Assembly: GCF_021390425.1 (NCBI RefSeq)
Contig: NZ_JAJUWY010000008.1
Span: 56,155 to 120,154 of the forward strand
From: Lysobacter sp. GX 14042
Lineage (GTDB): Bacteria > Pseudomonadota > Gammaproteobacteria > Xanthomonadales > Xanthomonadaceae
Direction: 5' to 3'
DNA: 64,000 bases
Shown: positions 36,008 through 44,478 of the stretch, in pieces
Numbering within the stretch: the stretch's first letter is position 1
How the letters are laid out: every line of letters starts with the position of its first letter
Notes under the pieces: generated by a model
Database searches by the model: none
The model's input: the letters and a program-made list of their open reading frames with translations, nothing else
What the model was told of the DNA's origin: nothing
Translations under genes and position numbers: made by a program

Positions 36008-38034
36008 GGCTCTGGTGCCACCGGCGGGGTGCTTTGCAGGTAGTCGCGCACCAGTGCGTCCAGCGCCGCCTCGCGCTGCCCCGGATCGTCGCCCAGCAGG
36101 CGCAGCTGCGCATCGCGCATGTAGTCGAAGCGCGGAGCGGTGGAGCGTTGCGCATCGGCGGCGTCGCGGATGACGGTCGGGCGCAGAAACACCATCAGGT
36201 TGGTGCGCTCGCTGGACGAGGCGTCGTTGCGGAACAGCCGGCCCAACCCCGGGATGTCGCCCAGCAGCGGCACCTTGTCGGTGGAACGGCGGTCCTGCTG
36301 GTCCAGCAGTCCGCCCAGCACCACGATCGCGCCGTCGTCGACCAGCACCCGGGTCTCGATCTCGCGCTTGTTGAGGATCAGCTCGCTGAAGTCGGCGGCG
36401 ACGGGGCCGGCGACCGAGGACACCTCCTGGCGCAACTGCAGGGTGATGCCGCCGCCGGCATTGATCTGCGGGGTGACCTCCAGCTGGATGCCCACGTCCT
36501 GGCGGTCGATGGTGCGGAACGGATTGGAGTTGGAATCGCCCAGCACCTCGCCGGAGGTGACCGGGATCTCTTGGCCGACCAGGATCCGCGCCGACTCGTT
36601 GTCCAGGGTCAGGATCGACGGGGTCGACAGCAGGTGCGAGCCGTTGTCGCTGCGCACCGCGTTGAGGATCAGGCCAAACACCAGGTCGCCGCTGCGGCCG
36701 GCGATCCCCGCCAGCCCACCGGACAGGCCGAGCAGCGACTGCGCGGCGGCGTTGCGCGCCAGCCGCGCCAGCTCGGAGTCGTCGTCGCCGTCGACCAGCG
36801 CCGCGCCGGCCAGCTCGGTGATGCCGGGGCCGTCGCCACGGAACTGCGTGGCCATGAACGGAATGTCGCCGTCCTCGCCCGCGGCGGCGATCTGCACGCC
36901 CAGCTCGCGCGCGGCATCGTCGGAGATCTCGACCACGATCGCCTCCACCAGCACCTGCTCGCGGCGGGTGTCGAGCTGGGTGATGACATCGACCAGGGTG
37001 CGCTGGATGTCGGGGTCGGCGTTGATGATCAGCGCATTGCTTCCGGGGGCGCGGACGATCACCGGCTGGCGGCCGGTGCCGGCGCCGATCACCTGGGCGC
37101 CGTCGGCGGTCGCCGTCGCGGCGGGCTCGCTGCCGGTCGGGCCGGCCTGGCCGACCAGCTCCTGCAGTACTGGCAGCAGCTGCTCGGCGCTGGCGTGCTG
37201 CAGCTCGACCACCCGGACGTTGCCGCTGCGCTCGGCGCGGCGGTCGAGTTCCAGGATCATCTGCACCACGCGGCCGATCACCGCCGGATCGCCACGCACC
37301 ACCACCGAGTTGCTGCCTTCCACCGGTAGGATCGACAGCACCTGGCCGGCCCCTTCGCCGCCGACGCCGAACAGGCCGCGCACCGTGGCGGCGACCTCGC
37401 GCGCGGAGCTGTTGCGCAGGGTCACGGTGTCGATGGTTGCCTGGTCGCTGTCGATCTGCGCCACCAGGCTGCGGATCCGGGCGATGTTGTCGCCGTAGTC
37501 GGCCACCAGCAGGCCGTTGCCCTGGGGCGAGGCGAGCACCACGCCGCCACGGCCGACCAGCGGCTTGAGGGTCTCGGCGGCGATGCGCGCATCGATCCGT
37601 GCCAGCGGGATGAAGGTGGTGGCGAAGCCTGACGCCCCACCGGCCGAGCGCGGGTGTTGTGCCCCGGTGTCATCGGGAACCACGCGCCAGGTCGCCGGAC
37701 CGGCAGGTACCGCGATCAGCCCGTTGCTGCGCAGGATCGCCAGCAGCACGCCGAGCAGCTCCTGGCCGCTGGGCGGGTGGTCGCTGCTGTAGTCCACCGT
37801 GCCCTGCACCGAGGGATCGACGATGAAGGTGGTGCTGGTGGTGCGCGCGACGTCCTGGATGAAGGCGCGCAGGTCGGCGCCGCGCAGGTCCATTGCCGGC
37901 GCCGCGGCACCGGTGGCAGGCTCCTGGGCGAGTGGCGCAGCAGTCGGGGTCGCCGCCATGACGGCGACGAGCAGCGTGGCCAGCAGGCGCTTGCCGCGGG
38001 CGGACGGGCGTGGAGATTGGGGCATGGGGTTCAT
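36004..38034 (-). CDS. gspD: Type II secretion secretin D
   Basis: 676 aa. Outer-membrane secretin. A signal peptide (to about residue 36) precedes N0-N3 domains (DLRGADLRAFIQDVARTTST is N0) and the secretin domain with VPLLGDIPGLGRLFRN, the classical secretin signature. A Gly/Ala/Thr-rich insert (about 310-335) and an Asp-rich loop (DGDDDSELARLARN) lie between. A short C-terminal S-domain-like tail is present. ATG 38034 overlaps the gspC stop. Confidence 0.95.
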   Translation of the reverse strand: MNPMPQSPRPSARGKRLLATLLVAVMAATPTAAPLAQEPATGAAAPAMDLRGADLRAFIQDVARTTSTTFIVDPSVQGTVDYSSDHPPSGQELLGVLLAILRSNGLIAVPAGPATWRVVPDDTGAQHPRSAGGASGFATTFIPLARIDARIAAETLKPLVGRGGVVLASPQGNGLLVADYGDNIARIRSLVAQIDSDQATIDTVTLRNSSAREVAATVRGLFGVGGEGAGQVLSILPVEGSNSVVVRGDPAVIGRVVQMILELDRRAERSGNVRVVELQHASAEQLLPVLQELVGQAGPTGSEPAATATADGAQVIGAGTGRQPVIVRAPGSNALIINADPDIQRTLVDVITQLDTRREQVLVEAIVVEISDDAARELGVQIAAAGEDGDIPFMATQFRGDGPGITELAGAALVDGDDDSELARLARNAAAQSLLGLSGGLAGIAGRSGDLVFGLILNAVRSDNGSHLLSTPSILTLDNESARILVGQEIPVTSGEVLGDSNSNPFRTIDRQDVGIQLEVTPQINAGGGITLQLRQEVSSVAGPVAADFSELILNKREIETRVLVDDGAIVVLGGLLDQQDRRSTDKVPLLGDIPGLGRLFRNDASSSERTNLMVFLRPTVIRDAADAQRSTAPRFDYMRDAQLRLLGDDPGQREAALDALVRDYLQSTPPVAPEP

Positions 38035-38834
38035 CGAGGCAGCCCTACACGGGTGGTGCGCAGCTCGCCGTCACGGCGGTAGCGCAGCTCGAAGCGGGTC
38101 TGCCCGGCCAGGCGGGCGCGCAGCGCCTCCGCGTCCTGTCCGGCGACCGACTGGCCGTTGATGCTGAGGATCTCGTCGCCGGGGCGCAGCCCGGCCAGGC
38201 GCAGCGGGAGCTGGCCGGCTTCCTCCCCGAGGCGGTAGCCCGTTTCGGTGCCCGGACTGGCCGCTTGGACGACGGGTGCGGGGGGGCGCGGGGCGGACGC
38301 GAGTGGAGAAGCAGGGGACGCCATCGTGCTGGCGACAGGGGTAGTCGCCGGGGCCGGCGACCGGTTGACTGCGTTGCGGGTCGCCAGTGCCGGTCGTGGC
38401 GCCAGTGCTAGGCGCAGCGGCGATCCACCGCGCGTGAGCACCACGTGGTCGGCGCCGACCTGCACCAGCTCCACGCCGGGAAGCGGTTCGGAGCCGACGG
38501 GCCACGCGCGCTGGATGCCGTCGTCGCCGGACAGGATCGCCGAAGCATCGGCCCCGCTGCGCACACCATGCAGTGACAGCCCAGCGGCGTCGCCGGCGGA
38601 GGCCATTGCGGTACCGCCGCGACGGTAGAACAGGTCGGCGACGGGGAGTGGCGAAGGCGGCTGCGCACTGGCTGCGCCAGCGCCGACGTCCATGGCAGGC
38701 GTGGGCAGGAACGCCCAGGCGATCCTTCCCAGCAGGCCCAGGATCACCAGGCCCAGCACCACCTCGGCGACGCGGGACAGCCAGCGTGGCCAGGACAGGC
38801 CGGACAGTGCGGCGGGGAGGGACAGGGTGGGCAT
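38031..38834 (-). CDS. gspC: Type II secretion protein C (PDZ type)
   Basis: 267 aa. Inner-membrane protein that links the platform to the secretin and selects substrates. One membrane helix (about 22-43), an HR domain (DLFYRRGGTAMASAGDAAGL to LVQVGADHVVLTRGG), a Pro/Ala-rich linker and a C-terminal PDZ domain (LRLAGLRPGDEILSINGQSV) are visible. Being first in the operon, it follows the candidate PhoB box at 38879-38896. Position C-D at the head of the cluster is the xcs-type order. Confidence 0.88.
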   Translation of the reverse strand: MPTLSLPAALSGLSWPRWLSRVAEVVLGLVILGLLGRIAWAFLPTPAMDVGAGAASAQPPSPLPVADLFYRRGGTAMASAGDAAGLSLHGVRSGADASAILSGDDGIQRAWPVGSEPLPGVELVQVGADHVVLTRGGSPLRLALAPRPALATRNAVNRSPAPATTPVASTMASPASPLASAPRPPAPVVQAASPGTETGYRLGEEAGQLPLRLAGLRPGDEILSINGQSVAGQDAEALRARLAGQTRFELRYRRDGELRTTRVGLPR

Positions 38835-38878
38835 CGGGCGCTTGCGTTGCAGGACGCCGACAAGGGTGAGGCGCGGAG

Positions 38879-38896
38879 TTGACCGTTTCGTGTCAG
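38879..38896 (-). promoter_or_regulatory. Candidate PhoB box of the type II secretion operon
   Basis: On the minus strand CTGACAC-GAAA-CGGTCAA: first half-site 6 of 7, second 5 of 7, 4-nt spacer. It lies 45 nt upstream of the gspC ATG. Confidence 0.45.
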
Positions 38897-38929
38897 TTGC
38901 AACACCGCCGTCATTCCAGGCGGGTTCCC

Positions 38930-39005
38930 GTCATCCCCGCGTACGCGGGGATCCATGGACTTGGAGCGAGGAACGAGTGGAGAGGAGTGAGGAACGAGTA
39001 AAGCG
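38930..39005. repeat. Composite intergenic repeat, second copy
   Basis: Palindrome GTCATCCCCGCG-TACGCGGGGATCC (38930-38954), then ATGGACTTGG, then a purine-rich AACGAG block (38964-39005) nearly identical in layout to the block at 22632-22670. It lies between gspC and the TonB-dependent receptor gene. Confidence 0.7.
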
Positions 39006-39065
39006 GTGGCTCGGCGGGGGCGCGGCCGGCTTGTCACCCTCAACCCCGCCGAAGCCCACCCTCCG

Positions 39066-41696
39066 TCAGAACGACGCCTTCAACGAAACCGAGAACGCAC
39101 GCCCCAGGTCATAGCGGTTGACGTCGATGCGGCCGCCGCCCAGCTCCTGGTACTCGTGGTACTCCTCGCCGAGCAGGTTGCGTGCCTCGAAGGTCACCTG
39201 CAACTCGTGGCCCCACCAGGCCGGCAGGTTCTTGCGCAGCACCAGGTCGACGCTGGTGCCCGGGTCCTGGATGAGTGCCGGCTGGCGCTGCACGCCATTG
39301 GCGTCAAAGGTGCCGCGGGCGGCGATGCGGTCGCTGGCATGGCCGACCAGCAGGGTCGCCTGGTCGCCGGTGGACGATTCCAGGCCGAACTGCAGGTTGG
39401 CCAGGTGCTCGGACTGTCCCTGCATGCGGTCGCCGTCGACGACCACCAGCTCGGCCGGCAGGCGGGTGCCGTTGTACAGGGTCACCTGGTCACCGCCGAA
39501 CGACTCGGTCTCCGAGTCCGACCAGGTGTAGTTGGCACCCAGGAACACCCGGGTATCGCCCAGCCAGTCCATGCCGTGGTCGAAGTACTGCCGGTAGTCG
39601 AACTCGACGCCGTACAGCGTGGCCGACGGGGCATTGACGAAGCTCTGGCGCAGGAACGAGACGTCATCCGACACCACGGTCTCGATCGGGTTGTCCAGTT
39701 CCTTGGCGAAGGCGCCGACGCTGAAGTGGCCGCCGTCGGTGAAGTAGCGCTCATAGCGCACGTCCAGGTTGGTCAGCTCGGTGTCGACCAGGTACGGGTT
39801 GCCGATGGTGAGCCGGTCCAGGTCCAGGTCCATGTACTGCAGCGGCGAGAGCTCGCGGAACTGCGGCCGGGCGATGGTCTGCGAGGCGGCGAAGCGCAGC
39901 TGGCTGGACTCGTCCAGGGTCCAGGTCAGCGACAGCGCCGGCAGCACGTAGTCCTGTTCGTTGCGGGTGCCCGGCAACACGGCGCCGGCGTTGAACAGGT
40001 CGACCGGCGAGACCCACTGGTCGGCGTCCTCGTAGCGGGCACCCAGGGTGTAGCGCAGGTTCTCGCTGATCGCGCCCTCGGCCTCGAGGTAAAACGCGTT
40101 GGTCTCCATGCCCGCCTGGTAGGCGGAGGCACCGTTGGCACCGGTGTTTTCGCGCAGCTCGATGTAGCCCTGGCTTATGTTGTAGTCGGAGAACAGGTAG
40201 TCCGGACGGTAACCGGTGTGGAACGGGGCGGTATCGCTGACGATGAAGCTGAAGTCGCGTCCCGTGGCGTCGCGCTCGGTCTCCGACCAGGCGTAGCCGG
40301 CGCGCAGGGTCAACTCGCGCTCGATCGGCAGCCGCCAGCTCGCGTCGAGGCCGAAACTGTCGATGCGCTCGTTGACATCGCCGAAGCTGGTGCGGTTGTT
40401 GAGGTGGTTCCAGAACCCGAAGTCGTCCTCGAAATAGCCGATCTCGCGCTCGTAGGGGCTCTCGCGGCTGGCCCTGGCGTGCGCGGCGCGCCACTCGATA
40501 TCCAGGTCGTCGTATTCGCCGAAGTGGTGCTCGCCGGTCATCTGGGTGTTCACCAGCTCGCGCTCCACCCAGCGGGTGGTGTCATGGCGCCGCACCTGGC
40601 CGGCCTGGTAGCTGTAGCCCTCGCTGCTGCGGGCCTCCTTCTCGGTGTCGTGCACGTACATGGTGCCAACGCCGACCCGGTGGCGGTCCCACTGCAGGTT
40701 GACCGCAGCCAGCGCATTGACGGTGGCCTGGTTGGTGGTCGACAGGTATTCCTGGGAGCCGAGCACCTCGGCGCGGCCGGTGCGGCCCTCGCCGTACTCG
40801 CTGACGCCGTCCTGGGTCTGCCAGCTGTTGGACAGGCCGGCGGTGGCCACCACGCCCAGCCGCGCGCCGCCCATGTCGACACCGGTGCCCATGTCGATGC
40901 CGTAGCTGTAGTCGGGGTTGATGTCGTCGCTGGTCTGCAGCAGGTTGATGGGGGCGTTGACCATGCTGCGGCCGATCGCCTTCATCTGGTCTTCGCTGAA
41001 GTTGGCGCCCTCGACGACCAGGTTGCCGCTCGCCATCGCCTCCTTCAGCGGCGTGCGGACCTTGCGGGTGCCGTCGTCATAGCCGAAGAAGTCCGAGTCG
41101 CCGCCGCCGTAGTAGGTCAGGCCCGGCTTGCTGGTGGTCTCGCTGTTGCCACCCATGCCGGCCGACAGCTCCAAGAACGGCTCGTCGGGCACAACGGCGC
41201 TGGTGAGGTTGATCACGCCGCCGCCGAACTCGCCGGGGAAGCGCGCGGAATAGGTTTTCTGGACCTCGATGGTGTCCAGCACGTTGGTTGGGAACAGGTC
41301 CAGCGGCACCACCCGCTTGAGCGGTTCGGGGCTGGGCAGCGGGGTGCCGTCCAGCAGCGCCTGCGAGTAGCGCTCGTTGAGGCCGCGGACGAACACGTAT
41401 TTGCCTTGGCTGACGCTCAGGCCGGGAACGCGGTTGAGTGCCTCGGCGGCGGTGCTGGCGCCTTCGCGCTCGATGTCCTCGCGGCTGATGTGCGAGAGCA
41501 CCTGTGCGCTGGAGAGCATGGGGGCGGGGATGTAGCGGCCGGTGATGCTGACCGCGTCCAGGTCGGTGGCGGAGGGGGCAGACGCCTGGGCAGTGGCCGG
41601 CACGGCGGTGCCGCCGTCCTGGGCGCCCGCGGCGAGCGGGGCGAGCAGCGCCGAGATGGCTATGAACAAGCCCGTGCGGGAGGCGGAGAGCTTCAT
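39066..41696 (-). CDS. TonB-dependent receptor
   Basis: 876 aa. A signal peptide (about 1-25), a TonB-box-like DAVSITGR near residue 48, a plug domain (SREDIEREGASTAAEALNRV, YVFVRGLNERYSQALLDG, FPGEFGGGVINLTS) and a 22-strand-type barrel ending in the Phe-terminal VSLKASF. The plug and the YSQALLDGTPLPSPEPLKR segment resemble receptors grouped with the outer-membrane proteins of xylan/peptide uptake, but the substrate cannot be read from sequence. The surface lipoprotein gene lies directly upstream on the same strand (113 nt gap with a hairpin), suggesting an operon lipoprotein to receptor. Confidence 0.92.
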   Translation of the reverse strand: MKLSASRTGLFIAISALLAPLAAGAQDGGTAVPATAQASAPSATDLDAVSITGRYIPAPMLSSAQVLSHISREDIEREGASTAAEALNRVPGLSVSQGKYVFVRGLNERYSQALLDGTPLPSPEPLKRVVPLDLFPTNVLDTIEVQKTYSARFPGEFGGGVINLTSAVVPDEPFLELSAGMGGNSETTSKPGLTYYGGGDSDFFGYDDGTRKVRTPLKEAMASGNLVVEGANFSEDQMKAIGRSMVNAPINLLQTSDDINPDYSYGIDMGTGVDMGGARLGVVATAGLSNSWQTQDGVSEYGEGRTGRAEVLGSQEYLSTTNQATVNALAAVNLQWDRHRVGVGTMYVHDTEKEARSSEGYSYQAGQVRRHDTTRWVERELVNTQMTGEHHFGEYDDLDIEWRAAHARASRESPYEREIGYFEDDFGFWNHLNNRTSFGDVNERIDSFGLDASWRLPIERELTLRAGYAWSETERDATGRDFSFIVSDTAPFHTGYRPDYLFSDYNISQGYIELRENTGANGASAYQAGMETNAFYLEAEGAISENLRYTLGARYEDADQWVSPVDLFNAGAVLPGTRNEQDYVLPALSLTWTLDESSQLRFAASQTIARPQFRELSPLQYMDLDLDRLTIGNPYLVDTELTNLDVRYERYFTDGGHFSVGAFAKELDNPIETVVSDDVSFLRQSFVNAPSATLYGVEFDYRQYFDHGMDWLGDTRVFLGANYTWSDSETESFGGDQVTLYNGTRLPAELVVVDGDRMQGQSEHLANLQFGLESSTGDQATLLVGHASDRIAARGTFDANGVQRQPALIQDPGTSVDLVLRKNLPAWWGHELQVTFEARNLLGEEYHEYQELGGGRIDVNRYDLGRAFSVSLKASF

Positions 41697-41732
41697 GATG
41701 CGGACCTTCGAAAGTCGGATGTCGGAAGCGCC

Positions 41733-41757
41733 GCCGCCGCGGGGAAACCGCGGCGGC
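41733..41757. other. Strong hairpin between lipoprotein and receptor genes
   Basis: A perfect 10-bp GC stem GCCGCCGCGG/CCGCGGCGGC with loop GGAAA. There is no T-run, so it could attenuate read-through or protect the upstream transcript's 3' end. Confidence 0.5.
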
Positions 41758-41809
41758 GACGGGGGCGGCAAGGGCCCGCCCCGGGTGCTGGCGCGGGCGC
41801 CGACCGGAC

Positions 41810-43279
41810 TCAGCAGGACGGGGTGCCCGGCAGGCCGCAGCTCCAGCCGCCTTGCCACCAGGTGTCGTCGGCGTCCTTGACCGCGCCGATGTAGTCCACC
41901 TGCTGCAGGAAGCCACCCACGCGGGCGTTGACTTCCGACAGGTCGGCGGCCGTGACGCCCGACTCATTGGCACCGTTGACGATGCTGTCGGTCAGGGTCG
42001 AGGTGCCCTCGGCGACGTTGTTGCTGCCGGCGTCGAACAAGCCCTGGGCGACGCCCACGTCGCCGGCGAACGGCGCTTCACAGGAGAAGAACACCGACTC
42101 GAAGGTGGCCTGGGTGCCTGGGTCGACGATTTCGATGCAGTGGCTGGAACCGCTCACCACCGCGTTGTAGTACTCCACGTGGGTGCCCGAGTTGGCGACG
42201 ATCGCGTTGTCGTGCGCCGGCGCGCCGACGAAGGTCACGTTGACCATCTTCGGGTTGGCGACAAGGGCGGTGGAGCCGGCCGCGCTCTGCTCGGCCATGC
42301 GGTCGCCGCGGTCGCCCGAGCCGGCGCTCTGGCCCCGCTGCACGATCACGCCGAACTGCACCGCGCCGGTGAAGCCGGTGTCGGTGTCGAAGCTGTCGTC
42401 GTCGTTGCCGGTGGCCAGCAGGTAGCGGCTGTTGACCGTGCCGCCGAACCACTCGAAACCGTCGTCGGAGCTGTTGTGCACCTGCACGTACTCGACGGTG
42501 GTGCCATCGCCCAGGCCGGCCAGGGTGATGCCGTTGAGCTCGACGTCCGGCAGGACCTCGAAGCCGGAGTGCATCACCCGCACATAGCGCAGGGTGCCGG
42601 TGCTGTCGTTGGCATCGTTGCCGCCGTAGTAGGCGCCGCTGACACCTTCGACCTCGGCCTCGCACTCGGCGGCGCCGGGCGTGATGCCGCCAGTGCAGTT
42701 GGCGATCGGCGCGCGGCCGAGCAGCACCAGGCCACCCCACTGGCCGATCGAGTCCTCGTTGGTGGAGCCTTCCACGCTCTGGCGGCTGGTCATCACGATC
42801 GGCGCGTCGACGGCGCCCACCGCCTCGAGCTTCGAGCCGCGGTTGATCACCAGCGCGTCCTGGCCGCTGGAGCCGAACAGGGTCACGCCCGGCTCGATGG
42901 TCAGGGTGGCCGAACGCTGGTTGGCGGCCGGGTTCCCGGCGTCGCCTCCGAGGTCCTCGCCCACCCGGGTGTAGCCATTGAGCGAGTACAGCACGCCCTC
43001 GACATACGGGATGGTGGTGTCTTCGACCACCAGCGCCGGGATCCGGCAATTGGTCTGGCCGGCGATGGTGCCCACGTCGGAGAAGCCCTCCGGGCACGCG
43101 CTGGCCGGCGGCGGCGCCGGGCTGGGAGCAGGCGGAGGCGGGGGCGCCGGGGCGGGGGCGGGCGGGAACGCACCCTCGCCAGGCGAAGCGACACGGTCGG
43201 CGCCGCCGCCGCAGGCGCTGAGCGCGGCTGCCGCGCCAAGCGCCATCAGAAGGTTTTTCGCAGTGCTCCGGGAAGCCAT
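41810..43279 (-). CDS. Surface-type lipoprotein with beta-helix-like repeats
   Basis: 489 aa. The lipobox LSAC (C23, followed by GGG) predicts lipidation; a Pro/Ala-rich linker (about 38-60) follows, then a long Gly/Asn/Asp-rich region with beta-helix-type turns: [75 protein letters not shown]. The same [18 protein letters not shown] signature is common in secreted proteins found next to TonB-dependent receptors. Cys pairs near the C-terminus ([11 protein letters not shown]) may form disulfides. A PhoB-box-like site lies 110 nt upstream of the ATG. Possible substrate of the neighbouring type II system, by analogy with T2SS-exported lipoproteins; this is inference. Confidence 0.85.
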   Translation of the reverse strand: MASRSTAKNLLMALGAAAALSACGGGADRVASPGEGAFPPAPAPAPPPPPAPSPAPPPASACPEGFSDVGTIAGQTNCRIPALVVEDTTIPYVEGVLYSLNGYTRVGEDLGGDAGNPAANQRSATLTIEPGVTLFGSSGQDALVINRGSKLEAVGAVDAPIVMTSRQSVEGSTNEDSIGQWGGLVLLGRAPIANCTGGITPGAAECEAEVEGVSGAYYGGNDANDSTGTLRYVRVMHSGFEVLPDVELNGITLAGLGDGTTVEYVQVHNSSDDGFEWFGGTVNSRYLLATGNDDDSFDTDTGFTGAVQFGVIVQRGQSAGSGDRGDRMAEQSAAGSTALVANPKMVNVTFVGAPAHDNAIVANSGTHVEYYNAVVSGSSHCIEIVDPGTQATFESVFFSCEAPFAGDVGVAQGLFDAGSNNVAEGTSTLTDSIVNGANESGVTAADLSEVNARVGGFLQQVDYIGAVKDADDTWWQGGWSCGLPGTPSC

Positions 43280-43388
43280 GGGCAACTCTCTCTCCGAGTG
43301 GTCAGGTTGATGGATGCACATGGCCGGCCCTGGGCGACGCCCGGGATCCGGCTGCGTGGATCACGACGGAGATTTGTAGGCTCCTGGT

Positions 43389-43406
43389 GTGACCGGAACC
43401 TTTCAG
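43389..43406 (-). promoter_or_regulatory. Candidate PhoB box of the lipoprotein-receptor operon
   Basis: On the minus strand CTGAAAG-GTTC-CGGTCAC: 5 of 7 and 6 of 7 matches to PhoB half-sites with a 4-nt spacer, 110 nt upstream of the lipoprotein ATG in the divergent region shared with the hydroxylase gene. Confidence 0.4.
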
Positions 43407-43484
43407 CGATGTGTGCGTTTCATGGCAGGGGCCGATCGTGCGTGCCGGGCGGCACCGGGCAATGAAAATGTCACTGGCCGGCAG

Positions 43485-43490
43485 TAGCAT
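43485..43490 (+). promoter_or_regulatory. Candidate -10 of the hydroxylase gene (leaderless)
   Basis: TAGCAT ends 7 nt before the ATG at 43498, with no Shine-Dalgarno. A PhoB-like half-site ATGTCAC (43468-43474) lies just upstream. Confidence 0.35.
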
Positions 43491-43497
43491 CGAGCGC

Positions 43498-44349
43498 ATG
43501 CACACCCAGGCGATCACGCCCGAACTGACCCGCTGGATCGTCGACCAGGCCGCCGCCGGGCGACCGGCCGAAGCGATCCTGCAGCCGTTGCTCGAGGCCG
43601 GCTGGGAGCAGGACACCGCCGCCGACGCCGTCGCCACGGCACTGGAGCGGGTGGTCGCCGAGCACGCCCGTGAAAACGGCCTGCCCCTGCCAGTCCCCGT
43701 GCCGGTGCCGCTGGGTTTCAACGGTTGCTCCGAGCTGGAAGTCGACGGCCGCCGCGTCCAGGTGCTGGGCAACCTTCAGGTGCCGCGGCTCGTGGTCTTC
43801 GGCGGGTTGCTGTCGGCCGGCGAGTGCGACGCCCTGGTCGAGAGCGCGCGCAGCAGGTTGAAGCCCTCGGCGACCTTCAACGCCGAGACCGGGGAGGACG
43901 AGCTGCACGCTTCGCGCACCAGCCAGGGCATCCACCTGCCGTCCGGCGGCGATGCACTGCTGGCGCGCGTCGAGCGGCGCATCGCCACGTTGCTGGACTG
44001 GCCGCTGGAGAACGGCGAGACCCTGCAGGTCCTGCACTACGGCCCCGCCGCCGAGTACCGCCCGCACTACGACTGGTTCGACCCCGATGCCCCGGGCGCC
44101 GACGCCGCCCTGTCACGCGGCGGCCAGCGCGTGGCCTCCCTGGTGATGTACCTCAACACCCCCGCGCGCGGCGGCTCCACCAGCTTCCCCGACGTCGGCT
44201 TCGAAGTGCCCGCGGTAAAGGGCAACGCCGTGTTCTTCAGCTACGACCGTCCCCACGCCATGACCCGTACCCTGCACGCCGGCTCGCCGGTGCTGGAAGG
44301 CGAGAAATGGGTCGCCACCAAATGGCTCCGCGAACGCCCTTTCCGGTAG
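43498..44349 (+). CDS. 2-oxoglutarate/Fe(II)-dependent prolyl-4-hydroxylase-like enzyme
   Basis: 283 aa. The C-terminal two thirds is a P4H-type double-stranded beta-helix: HxD iron ligands H190 and D192 (YRPHYDWFDP), distal H260, and the 2-oxoglutarate-binding K270 (LHAGSPVLEGEKWVATKW). VMYLNTPARGGSTSFPD is also typical. The N-terminal 95 residues form a helical region, possibly a tetratricopeptide-less substrate domain, with a Pro-Val repeat linker (LPLPVPVPVPLG). Without a signal peptide it should act in the cytoplasm. The ATG 43498 is chosen since homology and the leaderless-type -10 agree. It is divergent from the lipoprotein, and a Pro-rich linker in that protein is a conceivable but untested substrate. 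Confidence 0.9.
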   Translation: MHTQAITPELTRWIVDQAAAGRPAEAILQPLLEAGWEQDTAADAVATALERVVAEHARENGLPLPVPVPVPLGFNGCSELEVDGRRVQVLGNLQVPRLVVFGGLLSAGECDALVESARSRLKPSATFNAETGEDELHASRTSQGIHLPSGGDALLARVERRIATLLDWPLENGETLQVLHYGPAAEYRPHYDWFDPDAPGADAALSRGGQRVASLVMYLNTPARGGSTSFPDVGFEVPAVKGNAVFFSYDRPHAMTRTLHAGSPVLEGEKWVATKWLRERPFR

Positions 44350-44358
44350 TCGCGTCGT

Positions 44359-44444
44359 GAGCCGGTTGTCGTGGAGGACGGGCCGCCCGACTCTAAGAAC
44401 ACATGTGCGCAGGAGGGCGGCCCGTCCTCCACGACAACCGGCTC
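44359..44444. repeat. 30-bp perfect inverted repeat
   Basis: Arms at 44359-44388 and 44415-44444 are perfect reverse complements (30 of 30) beginning GAGCCGGTTGTCGTGGAGG; the 26-nt loop contains ACACATGTG. It lies between the converging hydroxylase and nth genes and could be a bidirectional transcription stop, or a miniature element. It does not match the GTAG family. Confidence 0.9.
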
Positions 44445-44478
44445 CCCCGTGAAGGCCCCGAAGGACCACTCGCCCTGA

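Noticed and set aside
39006..41894. A 962-codon plus-strand open frame across the TonB receptor
   Set aside because: Val/Gly/Ala/Arg/His-rich composition without family motifs; antisense of a receptor with a full plug and barrel.
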